A DNA stretch of 64,000 nucleotides, taken from NCBI GenBank assembly GCA_031549115.1, contig JAVBQJ010000082.1, positions 1 through 64,000 of the forward strand, read 5' to 3'. The translations under genes and the position numbers were made by a program. Shown piece after piece: positions 8,608 through 17,720 of the stretch (positions are counted from its first letter, which is position 1; each line of letters starts with the position of its first letter). The notes under the pieces are model-generated. The model was not told the DNA's origin. It saw only the letters and a program-made list of their open reading frames with translations, and did no database searches. This stretch comes from JAVBQJ01 sp031549115. Lineage in GTDB: Bacteria; Verrucomicrobiota; Lentisphaeria; Victivallales; Victivallaceae.

Positions 8608-9488
8608 TAGACGCCGATGCTGTTGGCGACGCTGCGTTCGACATTGTCCGGCGGATGATTGAGCAACCGCACCGAATCGTCCGCCGGGACGTAAACCGCC
8701 ATCTGGGTCGAGCCGCCGCCATCCATATTGATCCCGTTCCAGGCGCCGAAGAACTTCAGCCACTCCGCCGCCTCCCGGGTGCCGATGCCGTCGCTGAATG
8801 CCTCCTGCCGTCCGTCGATGGTGACGAAGTAGACGTAGCGCTTGTCCTCCGATATCCCGAACACGGTACGCGGATGCAGCGTTTCATCGCCGGAGACTGC
8901 GCCGTCATGCAGTATTTGCCCGAAACCGCCCACGGCGATATAAAGATCGCTGTTGTCATCCTCCGGCGTCACGACACGGATATCCGGCGTGCCGTCCCGC
9001 CGGATCGCGAAAACCGTCGATGCTCCCTTGATATCGGATACGACGTCGCCCTGGGCGATCACGAGACCGAGATCCGCGGCATACTTGTGATTGAACGGCT
9101 TCTCCCACGGCACCCATGGCGAAGCATTCACCGCCAGCACCATGTCGAGACCGTAACCGTTGTCCTCCGCGGCCGGACGGCGCGCCTGCCGCAGATACTG
9201 GCGCGGCTGTTGGCGGCGCGTGGCGATGGTATATTGCGGGAACTCCGGCATCGGTTCGCCCTTCGCCGGATCGGCGGGCGTGGTGTAAAAACGCAAATCC
9301 GGCTGCCGCGTATCCACTTGCACAGCCTGAACCGCCAGATACCGCGCCCCCGCGGTCGTCAAAGCGAAGTGGCGAATGCCCGGAAACAACTCCCGCCCCT
9401 CGCTCCAGTCAAAGGTTCCCTGCGGCGCCGCCGGCGCGGCCAGCGCCAGGAGACACAGCATTCCGCTTACCGCAAATTTCAGTCCCAT
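8586..9488 (-). CDS. Phosphodiester glycosidase (NAGPA-domain) protein, secreted
   Basis: The 300-residue product has a signal peptide (residues 1 to about 21) and the NAGPA-type domain known from the mammalian uncovering enzyme and bacterial phosphodiester glycosidases. The diagnostic NMDGGGST motif is at about 254-261, followed by the usual NSIGVYY end. Such enzymes hydrolyse sugar-1-phosphodiesters, for example in teichoic acid or capsule. The gene is monocistronic or follows the lipoprotein gene at 9930, but a terminator lies between them. It converges with the LacI operon and overlaps its last gene by 22 bp. Confidence 0.85.
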   Translation of the reverse strand: MGLKFAVSGMLCLLALAAPAAPQGTFDWSEGRELFPGIRHFALTTAGARYLAVQAVQVDTRQPDLRFYTTPADPAKGEPMPEFPQYTIATRRQQPRQYLRQARRPAAEDNGYGLDMVLAVNASPWVPWEKPFNHKYAADLGLVIAQGDVVSDIKGASTVFAIRRDGTPDIRVVTPEDDNSDLYIAVGGFGQILHDGAVSGDETLHPRTVFGISEDKRYVYFVTIDGRQEAFSDGIGTREAAEWLKFFGAWNGINMDGGGSTQMAVYVPADDSVRLLNHPPDNVERSVANSIGVYYEAPQP

Positions 9489-9511
9489 CTTCCGCCCTCC
9501 GTTTAAAAAGT

Positions 9512-9546
9512 AAAAAAAAGGGGAAGAACCCGCACGGCTCCTCCCC
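9512..9546 (-). terminator. Rho-independent terminator of the lipoprotein gene
   Basis: Read on the minus strand, an 11-bp stem with three G-T pairs (arms at 9536-9546 and 9520-9530) and a 5-nt loop is followed by an eight-T run (A run at 9512-9519). It lies directly after the lipoprotein stop and ends transcription before the phosphodiester glycosidase gene. Confidence 0.8.
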
Positions 9547-9579
9547 CCATTCCAAACGATATTACCGGAACCGAGCCGG

Positions 9580-9930
9580 TTATTTCTTCGTATTCAACGC
9601 CTTGGTGTAAGCAGCCATGCCGTCCTTGAGTTTGGTCAACGACGTTTCGAGTCCGGAGAGTGTATCCTTCAGCTTCTTGGATTCGTCGCTGAGAATCTTG
9701 TCCGGCGAAATCTGCTTGACTTTGGCGACGGCCTTGTCGACTTCGGCGCTCTTGGCTTCGATCGCCTTCTTATAGGCTTCGATCTGCTTTTTCAACGCGG
9801 CTTCGTCCATCTTGGCGGCTTCGGCATTGATTTCCGCCAGCGGCTTATTTTCGTCCACGCTCGAACCGCAACCGGCGGCGATGCCGGCGAGAAACACGAA
9901 TGCTGCGAGCCAAACCAAATACTTTTTCAT
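9580..9930 (-). CDS. Small coiled-coil lipoprotein
   Basis: The 116-residue protein starts with a lipoprotein signal peptide (MKKYLVWLAA...) and a lipobox-like IAAGC with the modified Cys at residue 21. The mature part is highly charged, rich in Lys, Ala and Glu, and has heptad-like helical periodicity that predicts an elongated coiled coil, reminiscent in general form of envelope-stabilising lipoproteins. No enzyme motif is present. It forms a single-gene unit with its own promoter and terminator, and the 5' untranslated region contains an 8-bp hairpin. Function is unknown; export and lipidation are predictions. Confidence 0.8.
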   Translation of the reverse strand: MKKYLVWLAAFVFLAGIAAGCGSSVDENKPLAEINAEAAKMDEAALKKQIEAYKKAIEAKSAEVDKAVAKVKQISPDKILSDESKKLKDTLSGLETSLTKLKDGMAAYTKALNTKK

Positions 9931-9988
9931 CTTTCTTCTCCTGTTTTTTCCCGGCTCCGCTCTTCGGAACCGCTTTCATCAAATAAAT

Positions 9989-10017
9989 AATATGCCACCG
10001 GATTCCATGAAAATCAA
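9989..10017 (-). promoter_or_regulatory. Putative promoter of the lipoprotein gene
   Basis: On the minus strand TTGATT (10012-10017) and CATATT (9989-9994) are spaced by 17 bp; an alternative -10 TATTAT overlaps at 19 bp. The predicted leader contains an 8-bp hairpin (CGGTTCCG paired with CGGAGCCG) upstream of the ribosome binding site. Confidence 0.45.
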
Positions 10018-10037
10018 CTTTCCGGCGGCAAAAAAAC

Positions 10038-10066
10038 TTGTATTTTCGACAATCCGGCATTACATT
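10038..10066 (+). promoter_or_regulatory. Putative promoter of the copper ATPase gene
   Basis: TTGTAT at 10038-10043 and TACATT at 10061-10066 are spaced by 17 bp, about 70 bp upstream of the ATPase start codon. I see no CopY or CueR type dyad overlapping it. Confidence 0.45.
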
Positions 10067-10135
10067 TCCCGTTACACGGCAGGTAATGAGGAGAAATTCC
10101 TGCCGCCACATACCCAATTAATGTAAGGGCTGAGC

Positions 10136-12337
10136 ATGGAAAAGAGGAGTTTCGTGATCGGAAAGATGCATTGCGCATCCTGTGCCCGCGCCATCGAACG
10201 CGCCGTCGGCGCCCTGCGGGGAGTCGATGAAGTTTATGTCAATATCGCCACCGACCGCATGACGGTGAATTTCAACGCCGGCGAAGTTTCCGCCGCCGCC
10301 ATCGCCAGGGCCGTCCGCGCCGCCGGTTATGAAGCCGCGCCGCTCGACGCGGAAAACACCGCCATCGAAGAAGCTTCCAACCCGGAGTGGCGGAAGTTCG
10401 TGATTGCACTGATTTTTTCACTGCTGCTGATGTACGTATCCATGGGTTCCGTGCTGGGGTTGCCGTACCCGAAGTGGAATCCGTGGATCGACGCCGGATT
10501 GCAGATCATTCTGGTGCTGCCGGTGCTCTGGGTCGGGCGCCGGTTCTACACCGACGGCTTCCGCGCCGCCTTCCGCGGCACCCCCAATATGGACACTCTG
10601 ATCGGCGTCGGCACCATGGCGGCGGTGCTTTACAGCGTCTACGAGCTTTTTCTCGTCTATTTCGAACACCTGTATTTCGAAACCGCCGCCATGATCATCG
10701 CGCTGATCCTGTTCGGGAAATATCTGGAGAGCAACTCCAAACGCAAAACCGGCAGCGCCATCCGCCAATTGATGGCGCTCGAACCGAAAACCGCGCAAGT
10801 CATCCGCGACGGCGCGGAAACGGAAATCCCGGTCGCCGAGGTGGTCAAAGGCGACCACTTCCGGGTCCGCCCCGGCGAACGCATCCCGGTCGACGGTACC
10901 GTCGAATCCGGCAACACCTCCGTCGACGAATCCATGCTCACCGGTGAATCCATGCCGGTCGAAAAGTCGCCGGGCGACGGCGTCACCGGCGCGTCGTTGA
11001 ACAAAAACGGTTCCATCGTCTGCCGCGCCGAACGCGTCGGCGGCGATACCGTACTCGCCCAGATCATCCGGCTGATCGAAGCCGCCCAGGGATCCCGGCC
11101 GCCGATCGCCCGGATCGCCGACCGGGTTTCCGGCTATTTCATCCAGGTGGTGCTGGGAATCGCCCTCGTCACCTTTCTATGCTGGTGGTTCGCCGGAGCC
11201 GGGCCCGAAAACGCGCTGATGTACGCGCTGGGAGTGCTGGTGATCGCCTGTCCGTGCGCGCTGGGGCTGGCGACGCCGACGGCGCTGATCGTCGGCATCG
11301 GCCGCGGCGCCGGTCTGGGCATCCTGATCAAAAGCGGCAATGCCCTGGAAGCCGCCGGCCGCCTCGGCGCCGTCGTCCTCGACAAAACCGGCACCATCAC
11401 CGAAGGCCGCCCGGAGGTCACCGGCATTTACCCGCTCCCCGGCGCCGACGAAAACGAAGTGCTGCAGATTGCCGCGTCGCTGGAATCCCATTCCGAGCAC
11501 CCTCTGGCCGACGCCATCGTCCGGGCGGCGGGCGCCCGCAACCTCGAACTCAAGGCGGTTTCCGATTTTCAGGCGCACCCCGGCCAGGGCATCACCGCGA
11601 AAATCGGCCGTACCGGCTATATTCTCGGCAATGCGCGCATTCTCGAAGAGCGGGAGATCGACTTGTCGCATTGCCCGCTGGCAGTGCCTCTGGGCGAAAC
11701 GGTGATTTACGTCGTCGAAGGCGCCAAAGTGCTCGGCGTCATCGCCGTCGCCGACACGGTCAAACGCGGCGCGCGTTCCGCCATCGAACGGCTCAAGCAG
11801 CTGAATATCCGCCCGATCATGCTCACCGGCGACAACCGCGCCAGCGCCGAGCGCATCGCCAAAGAGGTCGGCATCACCGAGCTCTTCGCCGAGGTCCTCC
11901 CCGGCGGCAAAGCCCAGGTCATCGCCGATCTGCAGGCCGAAAACGTCCGCACCGCCATGGTCGGCGACGGCATCAACGACGCCCCCGCTCTGGCGCAGGC
12001 CGATGTCGGCATGGCCATCGGCTCGGGCACCGACGTCGCCATGGAAGCCGCCGATATCGTGCTGATGCGCAACGACCTCGCCGAGGTGCCGACCGCGATC
12101 GAACTGAGCCGCGCCACCATGCGGATCATCCGCCAGAATCTCTTCTGGGCGTTCTTTTACAACGCCGTCGGCATCCCGCTGGCGGCGGGATTGTTCGTGA
12201 TCTGGGGGGGGCCCAGCCTCAACCCGATGTTCGGCGCCCTCGCGATGGCATTGAGCTCCGTCTCCGTCGTCGCCAACGCCCTGCGGCTGCGCCGCTGGCG
12301 CCCCGCCTCCGGCAACCGGGCGAAGCGCCACAGCTGA
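10136..12337 (+). CDS. copA: Copper-exporting P1B-type ATPase
   Basis: The 733-residue inner-membrane pump has one N-terminal heavy-metal domain with MHCASC at residues 11-16, membrane helices, the CPC metal-transport motif at about 372-374, the phosphorylation motif DKTGT at about 416-420 and the hinge motif GDGINDAP near 610. These are the hallmarks of Cu(I)-exporting ATPases. It stands alone, with no chaperone or metalloregulator gene beside it. Its stop codon is 3 bp from the end of the convergent giant hydrolase gene, so the two transcripts must run into one another. Copper is the most likely ion; silver is also possible. Confidence 0.93.
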   Translation: MEKRSFVIGKMHCASCARAIERAVGALRGVDEVYVNIATDRMTVNFNAGEVSAAAIARAVRAAGYEAAPLDAENTAIEEASNPEWRKFVIALIFSLLLMYVSMGSVLGLPYPKWNPWIDAGLQIILVLPVLWVGRRFYTDGFRAAFRGTPNMDTLIGVGTMAAVLYSVYELFLVYFEHLYFETAAMIIALILFGKYLESNSKRKTGSAIRQLMALEPKTAQVIRDGAETEIPVAEVVKGDHFRVRPGERIPVDGTVESGNTSVDESMLTGESMPVEKSPGDGVTGASLNKNGSIVCRAERVGGDTVLAQIIRLIEAAQGSRPPIARIADRVSGYFIQVVLGIALVTFLCWWFAGAGPENALMYALGVLVIACPCALGLATPTALIVGIGRGAGLGILIKSGNALEAAGRLGAVVLDKTGTITEGRPEVTGIYPLPGADENEVLQIAASLESHSEHPLADAIVRAAGARNLELKAVSDFQAHPGQGITAKIGRTGYILGNARILEEREIDLSHCPLAVPLGETVIYVVEGAKVLGVIAVADTVKRGARSAIERLKQLNIRPIMLTGDNRASAERIAKEVGITELFAEVLPGGKAQVIADLQAENVRTAMVGDGINDAPALAQADVGMAIGSGTDVAMEAADIVLMRNDLAEVPTAIELSRATMRIIRQNLFWAFFYNAVGIPLAAGLFVIWGGPSLNPMFGALAMALSSVSVVANALRLRRWRPASGNRAKRHS

Positions 12338-12340
12338 CGG

Positions 12341-15300
12341 TCAGTACGCGGCAACCGGATGTACCCGTGACGGAAGCGCCGTATCCGCAACGCCCGGCGT
12401 CATCGCGCCGGGGATGAATTCGACACAGGCTCCTTCGCCTTTGACTCCCACCGACAGCGTATGGCCGTCGCGGATCTCCTGCGGGTAGCCGTCGATCAGA
12501 ATGCCGACCTCGTCGTAGAGGACGCTGATGCGCGAATTGCGGACCGCAATCTGAACACCCAGCGTCTGGTCCGGACGGATATAGGTGCGCCCGTAATTGG
12601 CGATCGTGACCTCGCAATCCTCGCCCTGGGAGAATTCATTCAGCCCCTCGATGAGCCATCCGCCACCCGGATCGCAGCTCACGGTCACAGCGTCGATCCG
12701 AATGCGCAGATGGCTGTTGTGCTTCAGCCGCAGCGACAGGGTGAAGTCGGCCGGCAGCGTTTCGGCCAACTCCGCCTCAACCCAGGCGTCCGAAGTTCCC
12801 TCCAGGCGCACCGCTTCCGCGGCCCCGGCGCCCCAATCGGCGGCGGAGAATTCCCGCGGCCCGGAAACGGCGATCTTACCGGTAACCATGCTGCTCCCGG
12901 TTTCCGGCAGCAGCGCCGGATCGGCATTCTCCACCGGAGCGACATGAAACAGCCGCCACTGTTTTTCTGGAACCGCGAAGCACAGAGTCGTACCATCGAA
13001 TTCCGAATCGTCGGGCGTTTGAATGGGGGTGACCCGTACTTCGCGCCCCGGAAACAGTCCGGAAATATCGAGGGTCACGGTTTGCGCCCCGATATAGCGG
13101 ACATTGCCGACGGCGATGGTGGCTTCGCGCTCGCCGCGATAGTAGCTCATCTGCACGGTGCCCGCGGATTTGACGATATGCGGCTGCGCGTCCCAATAGC
13201 CGTAAAAGCGCGCCTGCGGATCGCGGCGCAACACGTCGAAGAAGGTGTTTTCCACCGGATGGTTGCCGATCGGAATTTCGTTGCCGTGCGGCAGCGCCCA
13301 CCCCATCGACTGGCGGGTGGTCAGCGTCGAATCGATATAAAGCACCGGCAGAAACAGCCCGCGAAAGCCGAAAGGCAAACCGCTGTAGCTGATCGCGTAA
13401 ATATCCGGGTCCAACAGATAGCCCCGGCGGTAGCGCGCCAGATGTTCACCGTCGTAGTAGAAGTCGCACAGACTCAAGGTCGAGACGCTGAATCCGCCCC
13501 CCGTATGCGACCACAACGGCGCCGGATAGCCGCGCCGGTCGAAAATACCGCGCAGCCGCTTCAGGAACGCGCGCTGCCCGGCGATCCGCCCGGCATGATA
13601 ATCGTCGTCCCAGCCGACCGGCGTGGCGTCGTCGCAATCATGCAGCACATTGGTGCAATGAAACGGTACCGTCGGCCCGTCGAGATAGACGCCGTCGATG
13701 CCCGCCTGCTCGGCGAACTGTTCCACGCCGTCCAGCAAAAGATCGCGCGCCGGTGAACGCATGCAGCTCAGATAGCAGCGTATGCCCTTGCCGGGGTCGT
13801 ACGCCCGCTCGTAATACATCGAACGGTTCGGCGCATACAATTCGTCGGGATAGTCCTTGTAAAACGGACTGTTGGTGGCGACCACCTGCCCGAAATACAA
13901 ATAAAGATTTTTCCCTTCCCGGTGATTCTGGTCGGCGACGGCCTTCACTTCGGACATTTTCGCCAGGTCCGGATAGGCCTGAAAATCGCTCCAATGCTCG
14001 AACAGCAATCCCATCTTGTCGCGCTGCGGCGCGACCGGCTCCGGCCGCACCGGCGTCGGTTGCAGATAGAATTGGAAGACCGTGTCCGGCGACGGCGCCT
14101 GCCCCGGCGCGGTGACAAACCGGCAGATCAGGTCGGCGTCACCGGAGGCGTTGACGGCGAGCTCCACCTGCTTGCCGTCGGGGGGGCCGAAAAACGGCGA
14201 ACGATCGCAGGCGAAGCTGATTCCGCTGTTGACATTGCCGAACCAGAATTCATCCTGTCCGAAGCTGACGTTGAGCGCATGGCCGAATTCCCCCACCCGG
14301 CACACCTGCTGGGTACTGCCGCCGATCAGATATTCGGCGACGCCTTTGGCCAGGGGAATATGCAGTTCCAGCTTCTCCAGCCGGGTCGCGTCCAATCCAT
14401 GCAGACGGGCCCGGACGGTGATGAATCCGTCGAAGTCGATCATGCTTTTGACTTCAAGACCGGAATCTGTGGTGGATTCAAGCTCGATTCGCGCCGGCGT
14501 CACCGTCGTTTCGCCGATGGCATTGACGGCAATCTCCTTGCCGCCGGCAACCGCCGCAAGGCGGATCGGAGCCCGGAGAATATCGCGGCCTTTGACCTGA
14601 ATCGTGCGCGGCAGCGGCGGCGTGCCATAGCCGATTTGCGCATGGGCGAGAATCGCCGTCCCATCGCGCCATTCCGGCGCCGTCCACGGACGCGGTACTG
14701 CCGTATCCAGATAGTCGCCGGCGACCGACGTATCGAGCCACGCCGGAGGCGCCTCGATGGTGACGGTTTCCATGGCCAGCGGCGTCAGATCGCCGTCGCC
14801 GTTCCGAAGCAGCAGCTCGACGGCCACCGGCGTTCCGGGCGGCAAATCCGCCGGAAGCGGCAGCTTCAACGCCGTTTCCCGCTCCGAATGCAGCGTCATC
14901 ACCGCCTCTTCGGCGCTGCCGGCCCGGCGCAGCACCAGCGTTCGGCCGGTGGTATCCGGCGGTATCGTCACCGCGGCCAGCCGCAGCAGATGATAATACC
15001 GGATTTGCAGCCCGGCGAGATCGGTGGCGCAAACTCGCTTCTGTGCTTTGTCTTCCGGGACCGGAACCGGCTCCACCGCGACGATGCTGCGCGCGGCATT
15101 CTGCTCCGGCTCCAGTAGCTCCGCCCGGCTGAACGGCAGAGCCGCATAGCCCCCGAACGCGGGCAGATACCAGCCGTAACGCACCGAATTGTGGAAACGG
15201 AACGCGTTGAAGTAAAGGCTGATCTGCCGGTCGGTTTCCGGTAGGCCGATCGATGCCAGCGGGATCGCCATCACGGCAATCCAGCGCTCCGGCTCCTGGT

Positions 15301-15799
15301 AAACCCGGGCGGCAAACGCCGGATTCCGCAGCGGAGTTTCATTGTAAGTGCGGCTGACGGCTCCGGCCTTGTTGACGGTGAATTCATAAAAATGCGCCAC
15401 CGGATCCTGCTCGGAAAAGGCATTCTCGTAGCCGCCGAAGTCGATCCGGGAGCTGAATTTCGCCCCCGTCCCGAGGACGATCTGCACCGCTTCGTCGTGG
15501 GTGAGAATATCATCCGGCCGCCGCGGAAACGCGCGTCCTTCCGTTCCGGAAGCCAGCCATGCGGCATAGAGCGTTTTTCCGTCGTGCTGCAGCAACAGCG
15601 TCGTTTCCGCCCCGATCGGCCGCGCCCCGGTAGCTTGAAAGCGACCGATGGCGGCCGCCTGGCTCCAATCGGCCGGATTGAACGTTTCTCGGGCGAGGAG
15701 GTCCGGTGCAGCGATACGGGGAATCCTGACCTCTTCGGCGCCGATGGCCGGCAGCGCCATCAACAGCAGCAACAATAATGAATGGATTCGCCTGCTCAT
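12341..15799 (-). CDS. Giant secreted TIM-barrel protein (DUF6067-like glycoside hydrolase)
   Basis: The 1152-residue protein has a signal peptide of about 21 residues, a CBM9-like N-terminal sandwich (to about residue 220), a middle beta-rich region, a TIM-barrel segment at roughly 590-880 (FEHWSDFQAYP, GIDGVYLDGP, LWSHTGGG) and a C-terminal beta-sandwich. The layout fits the DUF6067 group of putative glycoside hydrolases; this is from memory of the family and not checked. A similar barrel occurs in the protein starting at 31464. Its start overlaps the pseudopilin stop by 4 nt (ATGA), showing translational coupling. The substrate is unknown. Confidence 0.65.
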   Translation of the reverse strand: MSRRIHSLLLLLLMALPAIGAEEVRIPRIAAPDLLARETFNPADWSQAAAIGRFQATGARPIGAETTLLLQHDGKTLYAAWLASGTEGRAFPRRPDDILTHDEAVQIVLGTGAKFSSRIDFGGYENAFSEQDPVAHFYEFTVNKAGAVSRTYNETPLRNPAFAARVYQEPERWIAVMAIPLASIGLPETDRQISLYFNAFRFHNSVRYGWYLPAFGGYAALPFSRAELLEPEQNAARSIVAVEPVPVPEDKAQKRVCATDLAGLQIRYYHLLRLAAVTIPPDTTGRTLVLRRAGSAEEAVMTLHSERETALKLPLPADLPPGTPVAVELLLRNGDGDLTPLAMETVTIEAPPAWLDTSVAGDYLDTAVPRPWTAPEWRDGTAILAHAQIGYGTPPLPRTIQVKGRDILRAPIRLAAVAGGKEIAVNAIGETTVTPARIELESTTDSGLEVKSMIDFDGFITVRARLHGLDATRLEKLELHIPLAKGVAEYLIGGSTQQVCRVGEFGHALNVSFGQDEFWFGNVNSGISFACDRSPFFGPPDGKQVELAVNASGDADLICRFVTAPGQAPSPDTVFQFYLQPTPVRPEPVAPQRDKMGLLFEHWSDFQAYPDLAKMSEVKAVADQNHREGKNLYLYFGQVVATNSPFYKDYPDELYAPNRSMYYERAYDPGKGIRCYLSCMRSPARDLLLDGVEQFAEQAGIDGVYLDGPTVPFHCTNVLHDCDDATPVGWDDDYHAGRIAGQRAFLKRLRGIFDRRGYPAPLWSHTGGGFSVSTLSLCDFYYDGEHLARYRRGYLLDPDIYAISYSGLPFGFRGLFLPVLYIDSTLTTRQSMGWALPHGNEIPIGNHPVENTFFDVLRRDPQARFYGYWDAQPHIVKSAGTVQMSYYRGEREATIAVGNVRYIGAQTVTLDISGLFPGREVRVTPIQTPDDSEFDGTTLCFAVPEKQWRLFHVAPVENADPALLPETGSSMVTGKIAVSGPREFSAADWGAGAAEAVRLEGTSDAWVEAELAETLPADFTLSLRLKHNSHLRIRIDAVTVSCDPGGGWLIEGLNEFSQGEDCEVTIANYGRTYIRPDQTLGVQIAVRNSRISVLYDEVGILIDGYPQEIRDGHTLSVGVKGEGACVEFIPGAMTPGVADTALPSRVHPVAAY

Positions 15800-16518
15800 A
15801 ATTTCAGGTCACACCCCGGACAGGTTGCTTTCGGCACGGAATAACGCGCGGCATCGTTGACCGCGGTAAAGTTATGGCTGCTTCCGGCCGAGCACAGTTC
15901 GGCATTCTTGAAGAACGCGGCGCTGCCGTCGGCGCGGCAGACGTTCATCCCCTCGGCGTGCGACGGGGCGACATCGCTGCGGCGGAATTCACCCAGCAGA
16001 AACTTTCCGGGGTTGTCCGACGTGCTTTTGATGTTGAAGTCGCCATAGGGATAGGGTTGGCCGTTCTGCGGGTCGCAGCGGTTGGAGTTGTAAGCCGTCG
16101 ACGTTTCCCCGCCCAGTACCCCGTTGGCATCGTCGCCGGGGTCGAGCCAGTAGGTACGCAGATATAGCGTATCGCTCGGACATGCCAGCAAGTTCCAACG
16201 CATGCCCAGATCGCAGAGCGCTTTCAAAGCGTCGTTGATCGGAGGACCGACCACGCCCGGCCAATATTGCGGATAGTTCACGTTACCGGCGATCAGGGCC
16301 GGAAATTGCTCGGCGTTATCACCGGCATACATGGTGAAGATCAAACCGAGCTGTTTGAGGTTGGAAGTGCACTTGATCCGTTGTGCCGCCGCCCGCGCCT
16401 TGGACAGCGCCGGCAGCAGCATACTGGCGAGAATTGCGATAATGGCAATCACCACCAAAAGCTCAATAAGCGTGAAAAAGTGGATGTTTTGCAACTTGCG
16501 CGGCACGTTTTTCATCAT
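15796..16518 (-). CDS. Prepilin-type N-terminal methylation protein (pseudopilin)
   Basis: The ATG at 16518 has AAGGAG 6 nt upstream; a longer reading into the regulator gene lacks such a site. The 240-residue product has the prepilin signal with FTLIELL beginning at residue 15 and Glu+5 at residue 19, a hydrophobic helix, and an exact H-X9-DG element (HAEGMNVCRADG) near its C-terminus. The residue before the predicted cleavage point is Phe rather than Gly. It is the middle gene between a hybrid regulator (19 bp upstream) and the giant hydrolase (4-nt overlap), so its production is linked to the hydrolase. Confidence 0.88.
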   Translation of the reverse strand: MMKNVPRKLQNIHFFTLIELLVVIAIIAILASMLLPALSKARAAAQRIKCTSNLKQLGLIFTMYAGDNAEQFPALIAGNVNYPQYWPGVVGPPINDALKALCDLGMRWNLLACPSDTLYLRTYWLDPGDDANGVLGGETSTAYNSNRCDPQNGQPYPYGDFNIKSTSDNPGKFLLGEFRRSDVAPSHAEGMNVCRADGSAAFFKNAELCSAGSSHNFTAVNDAARYSVPKATCPGCDLKL

Positions 16519-16537
16519 TGTCTTCTCCTTCGTTTGG

Positions 16538-17599
16538 TTATTTGCAGATGCAATTATTTTCCTGCCACTGACAGGGAGGCGCAATATCGACCAAGCCCCC
16601 GTCACATTTTCCCTGAAGTTTTTTCAGCATGGCCTCGACAATCCAGTCGGCCATCTGCTCCAGATCGATCACGCATTTCAAAACCTTGGGCGAGGCGAAT
16701 CCGACCGGAATCTGTTGGTTGGCCAGGGTCGCGACCCAGGGCAGCCAGTAGCCGGACGCCGTGTTGTCCTGGAGACAGCGTAACTCGGCAATGAAATTGG
16801 CCGCGAGCAGATCGTCAAAAAAGACCAACCCGTCCGGCCGCTGCTGCGCCGGCAGCGCCAGCAACCTCCGTACCAGGGCCAGACACGCAGGAACATCGAA
16901 GACATCTCCCAACGAAGTGAGTCCGCAGCCGGGAAGTTCCCGGCAACCGTCCCACTCCGCTGCCGGCATGTTGGGGCATACGACGGCGAGGTTGCGGCAA
17001 CCCTCGGCCTGGAGGCGCGACAGCGCTTCCGCCTCATACCGGGTCAGCGAAAGACCGATCCGGTTGCGGTTCGAAGCCGGCGCCAGCCCCGCATAAAAGA
17101 TTTCGATGCCGTTCGCGGTGGCGAACGCCGTCGCCGCATCCGACAGACGGGTCATGTCGATCAACGCATCGATCTCCCGATTTTCAATCCCGTTCCGCAG
17201 CCCCGGAAACGTTTCGAGTTCGAATCCTTCGACATCGGGCAGGTTGCGGCAATAATAAACCACCGGGCGGCAACCGCGCTTGAGCATGCGCAATTGCAGC
17301 TGGTGGCTCAAGCAGCAGGTATAAGGGCTGGCGTCGATCAATCCGGGCGTGATGCCGATCAAGCGGCCGGTCCGGCCGCTGACATCCGATTCCCCGACCA
17401 ATACGCCGACCTTGTCCAGAACCCGGACGATATTGTCCTGCGCCAGTTCCCGGATGGCGGAGCTGATCGTGGCGGCGCCGACATTCAAAGTGGAGCACAA
17501 TACGCGCTGCGGCGGCAGGCGGTCGCCATCCTGAAGCCGCTCTTCATGGATATATTGAACGATTTTGCGCTTGACGAATTCGACCTGGTAACCGGCCAT
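16538..17599 (-). CDS. GntR-type DNA-binding / LacI-type sensor hybrid regulator
   Basis: The 353-residue protein has a GntR-like winged helix in residues 6-75 (DGDRLPPQRVLCSTLNVG, then SSAIRELAQDNIV) followed by a degenerate two-lobed sugar-binding sensor like that of LacI. GGGAGG lies 8 nt upstream of the ATG. It heads the operon with the second pseudopilin and giant hydrolase and has a near-consensus promoter. The regulator starting at 30341 has the same domain layout. The sensor domain predicts a carbohydrate effector, which is unidentified. Confidence 0.82.
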   Translation of the reverse strand: MAGYQVEFVKRKIVQYIHEERLQDGDRLPPQRVLCSTLNVGAATISSAIRELAQDNIVRVLDKVGVLVGESDVSGRTGRLIGITPGLIDASPYTCCLSHQLQLRMLKRGCRPVVYYCRNLPDVEGFELETFPGLRNGIENREIDALIDMTRLSDAATAFATANGIEIFYAGLAPASNRNRIGLSLTRYEAEALSRLQAEGCRNLAVVCPNMPAAEWDGCRELPGCGLTSLGDVFDVPACLALVRRLLALPAQQRPDGLVFFDDLLAANFIAELRCLQDNTASGYWLPWVATLANQQIPVGFASPKVLKCVIDLEQMADWIVEAMLKKLQGKCDGGLVDIAPPCQWQENNCICK

Positions 17600-17621
17600 C
17601 GCTATTGCCTCCCGAATGATG

Positions 17622-17639
17622 TAATCTGAAATCTGATTA
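17622..17639. promoter_or_regulatory. Operator-like inverted repeat at the hybrid-regulator promoter
   Basis: TAATC-8-GATTA forms an inverted repeat, and AATCTGA-like units recur within it. It lies between the -10 box and the ribosome binding site of the regulator at 17599, the position expected for an autoregulatory operator. Binding is inferred. Confidence 0.4.
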
Positions 17640-17645
17640 GAGATT

Positions 17646-17673
17646 ATTATAGTAAAAAAAATAAAAAAGTCAA
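17646..17673 (-). promoter_or_regulatory. Sigma70-type promoter of the second pseudopilin operon
   Basis: On the minus strand TTGACT (17668-17673) and TATAAT (17646-17651) are spaced by 16 bp with a T-rich spacer. It matches the promoter at 2695-2722 in both hexamers, in spacing and in spacer composition. Confidence 0.75.
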
Positions 17674-17720
17674 TAGCCGGATGAGAAAATATCAGGGAAA
17701 AAGTCCAAAATCGGGACGAT

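Noticed and set aside
4462..8763. A 1433-codon open frame on the minus strand opposite the pseudopilin, GH20-like and unknown genes
   Set aside because: Arg/Gly/Ala-rich shadow without motifs, signal peptide or ribosome binding site; the plus-strand genes have clear domains.
12337..12341. The 3-bp gap between copA and the convergent giant hydrolase gene considered as a truncation or assembly scar
   Set aside because: Both proteins end at normal family lengths and each has its own stop codon, so close convergence is the simplest reading.
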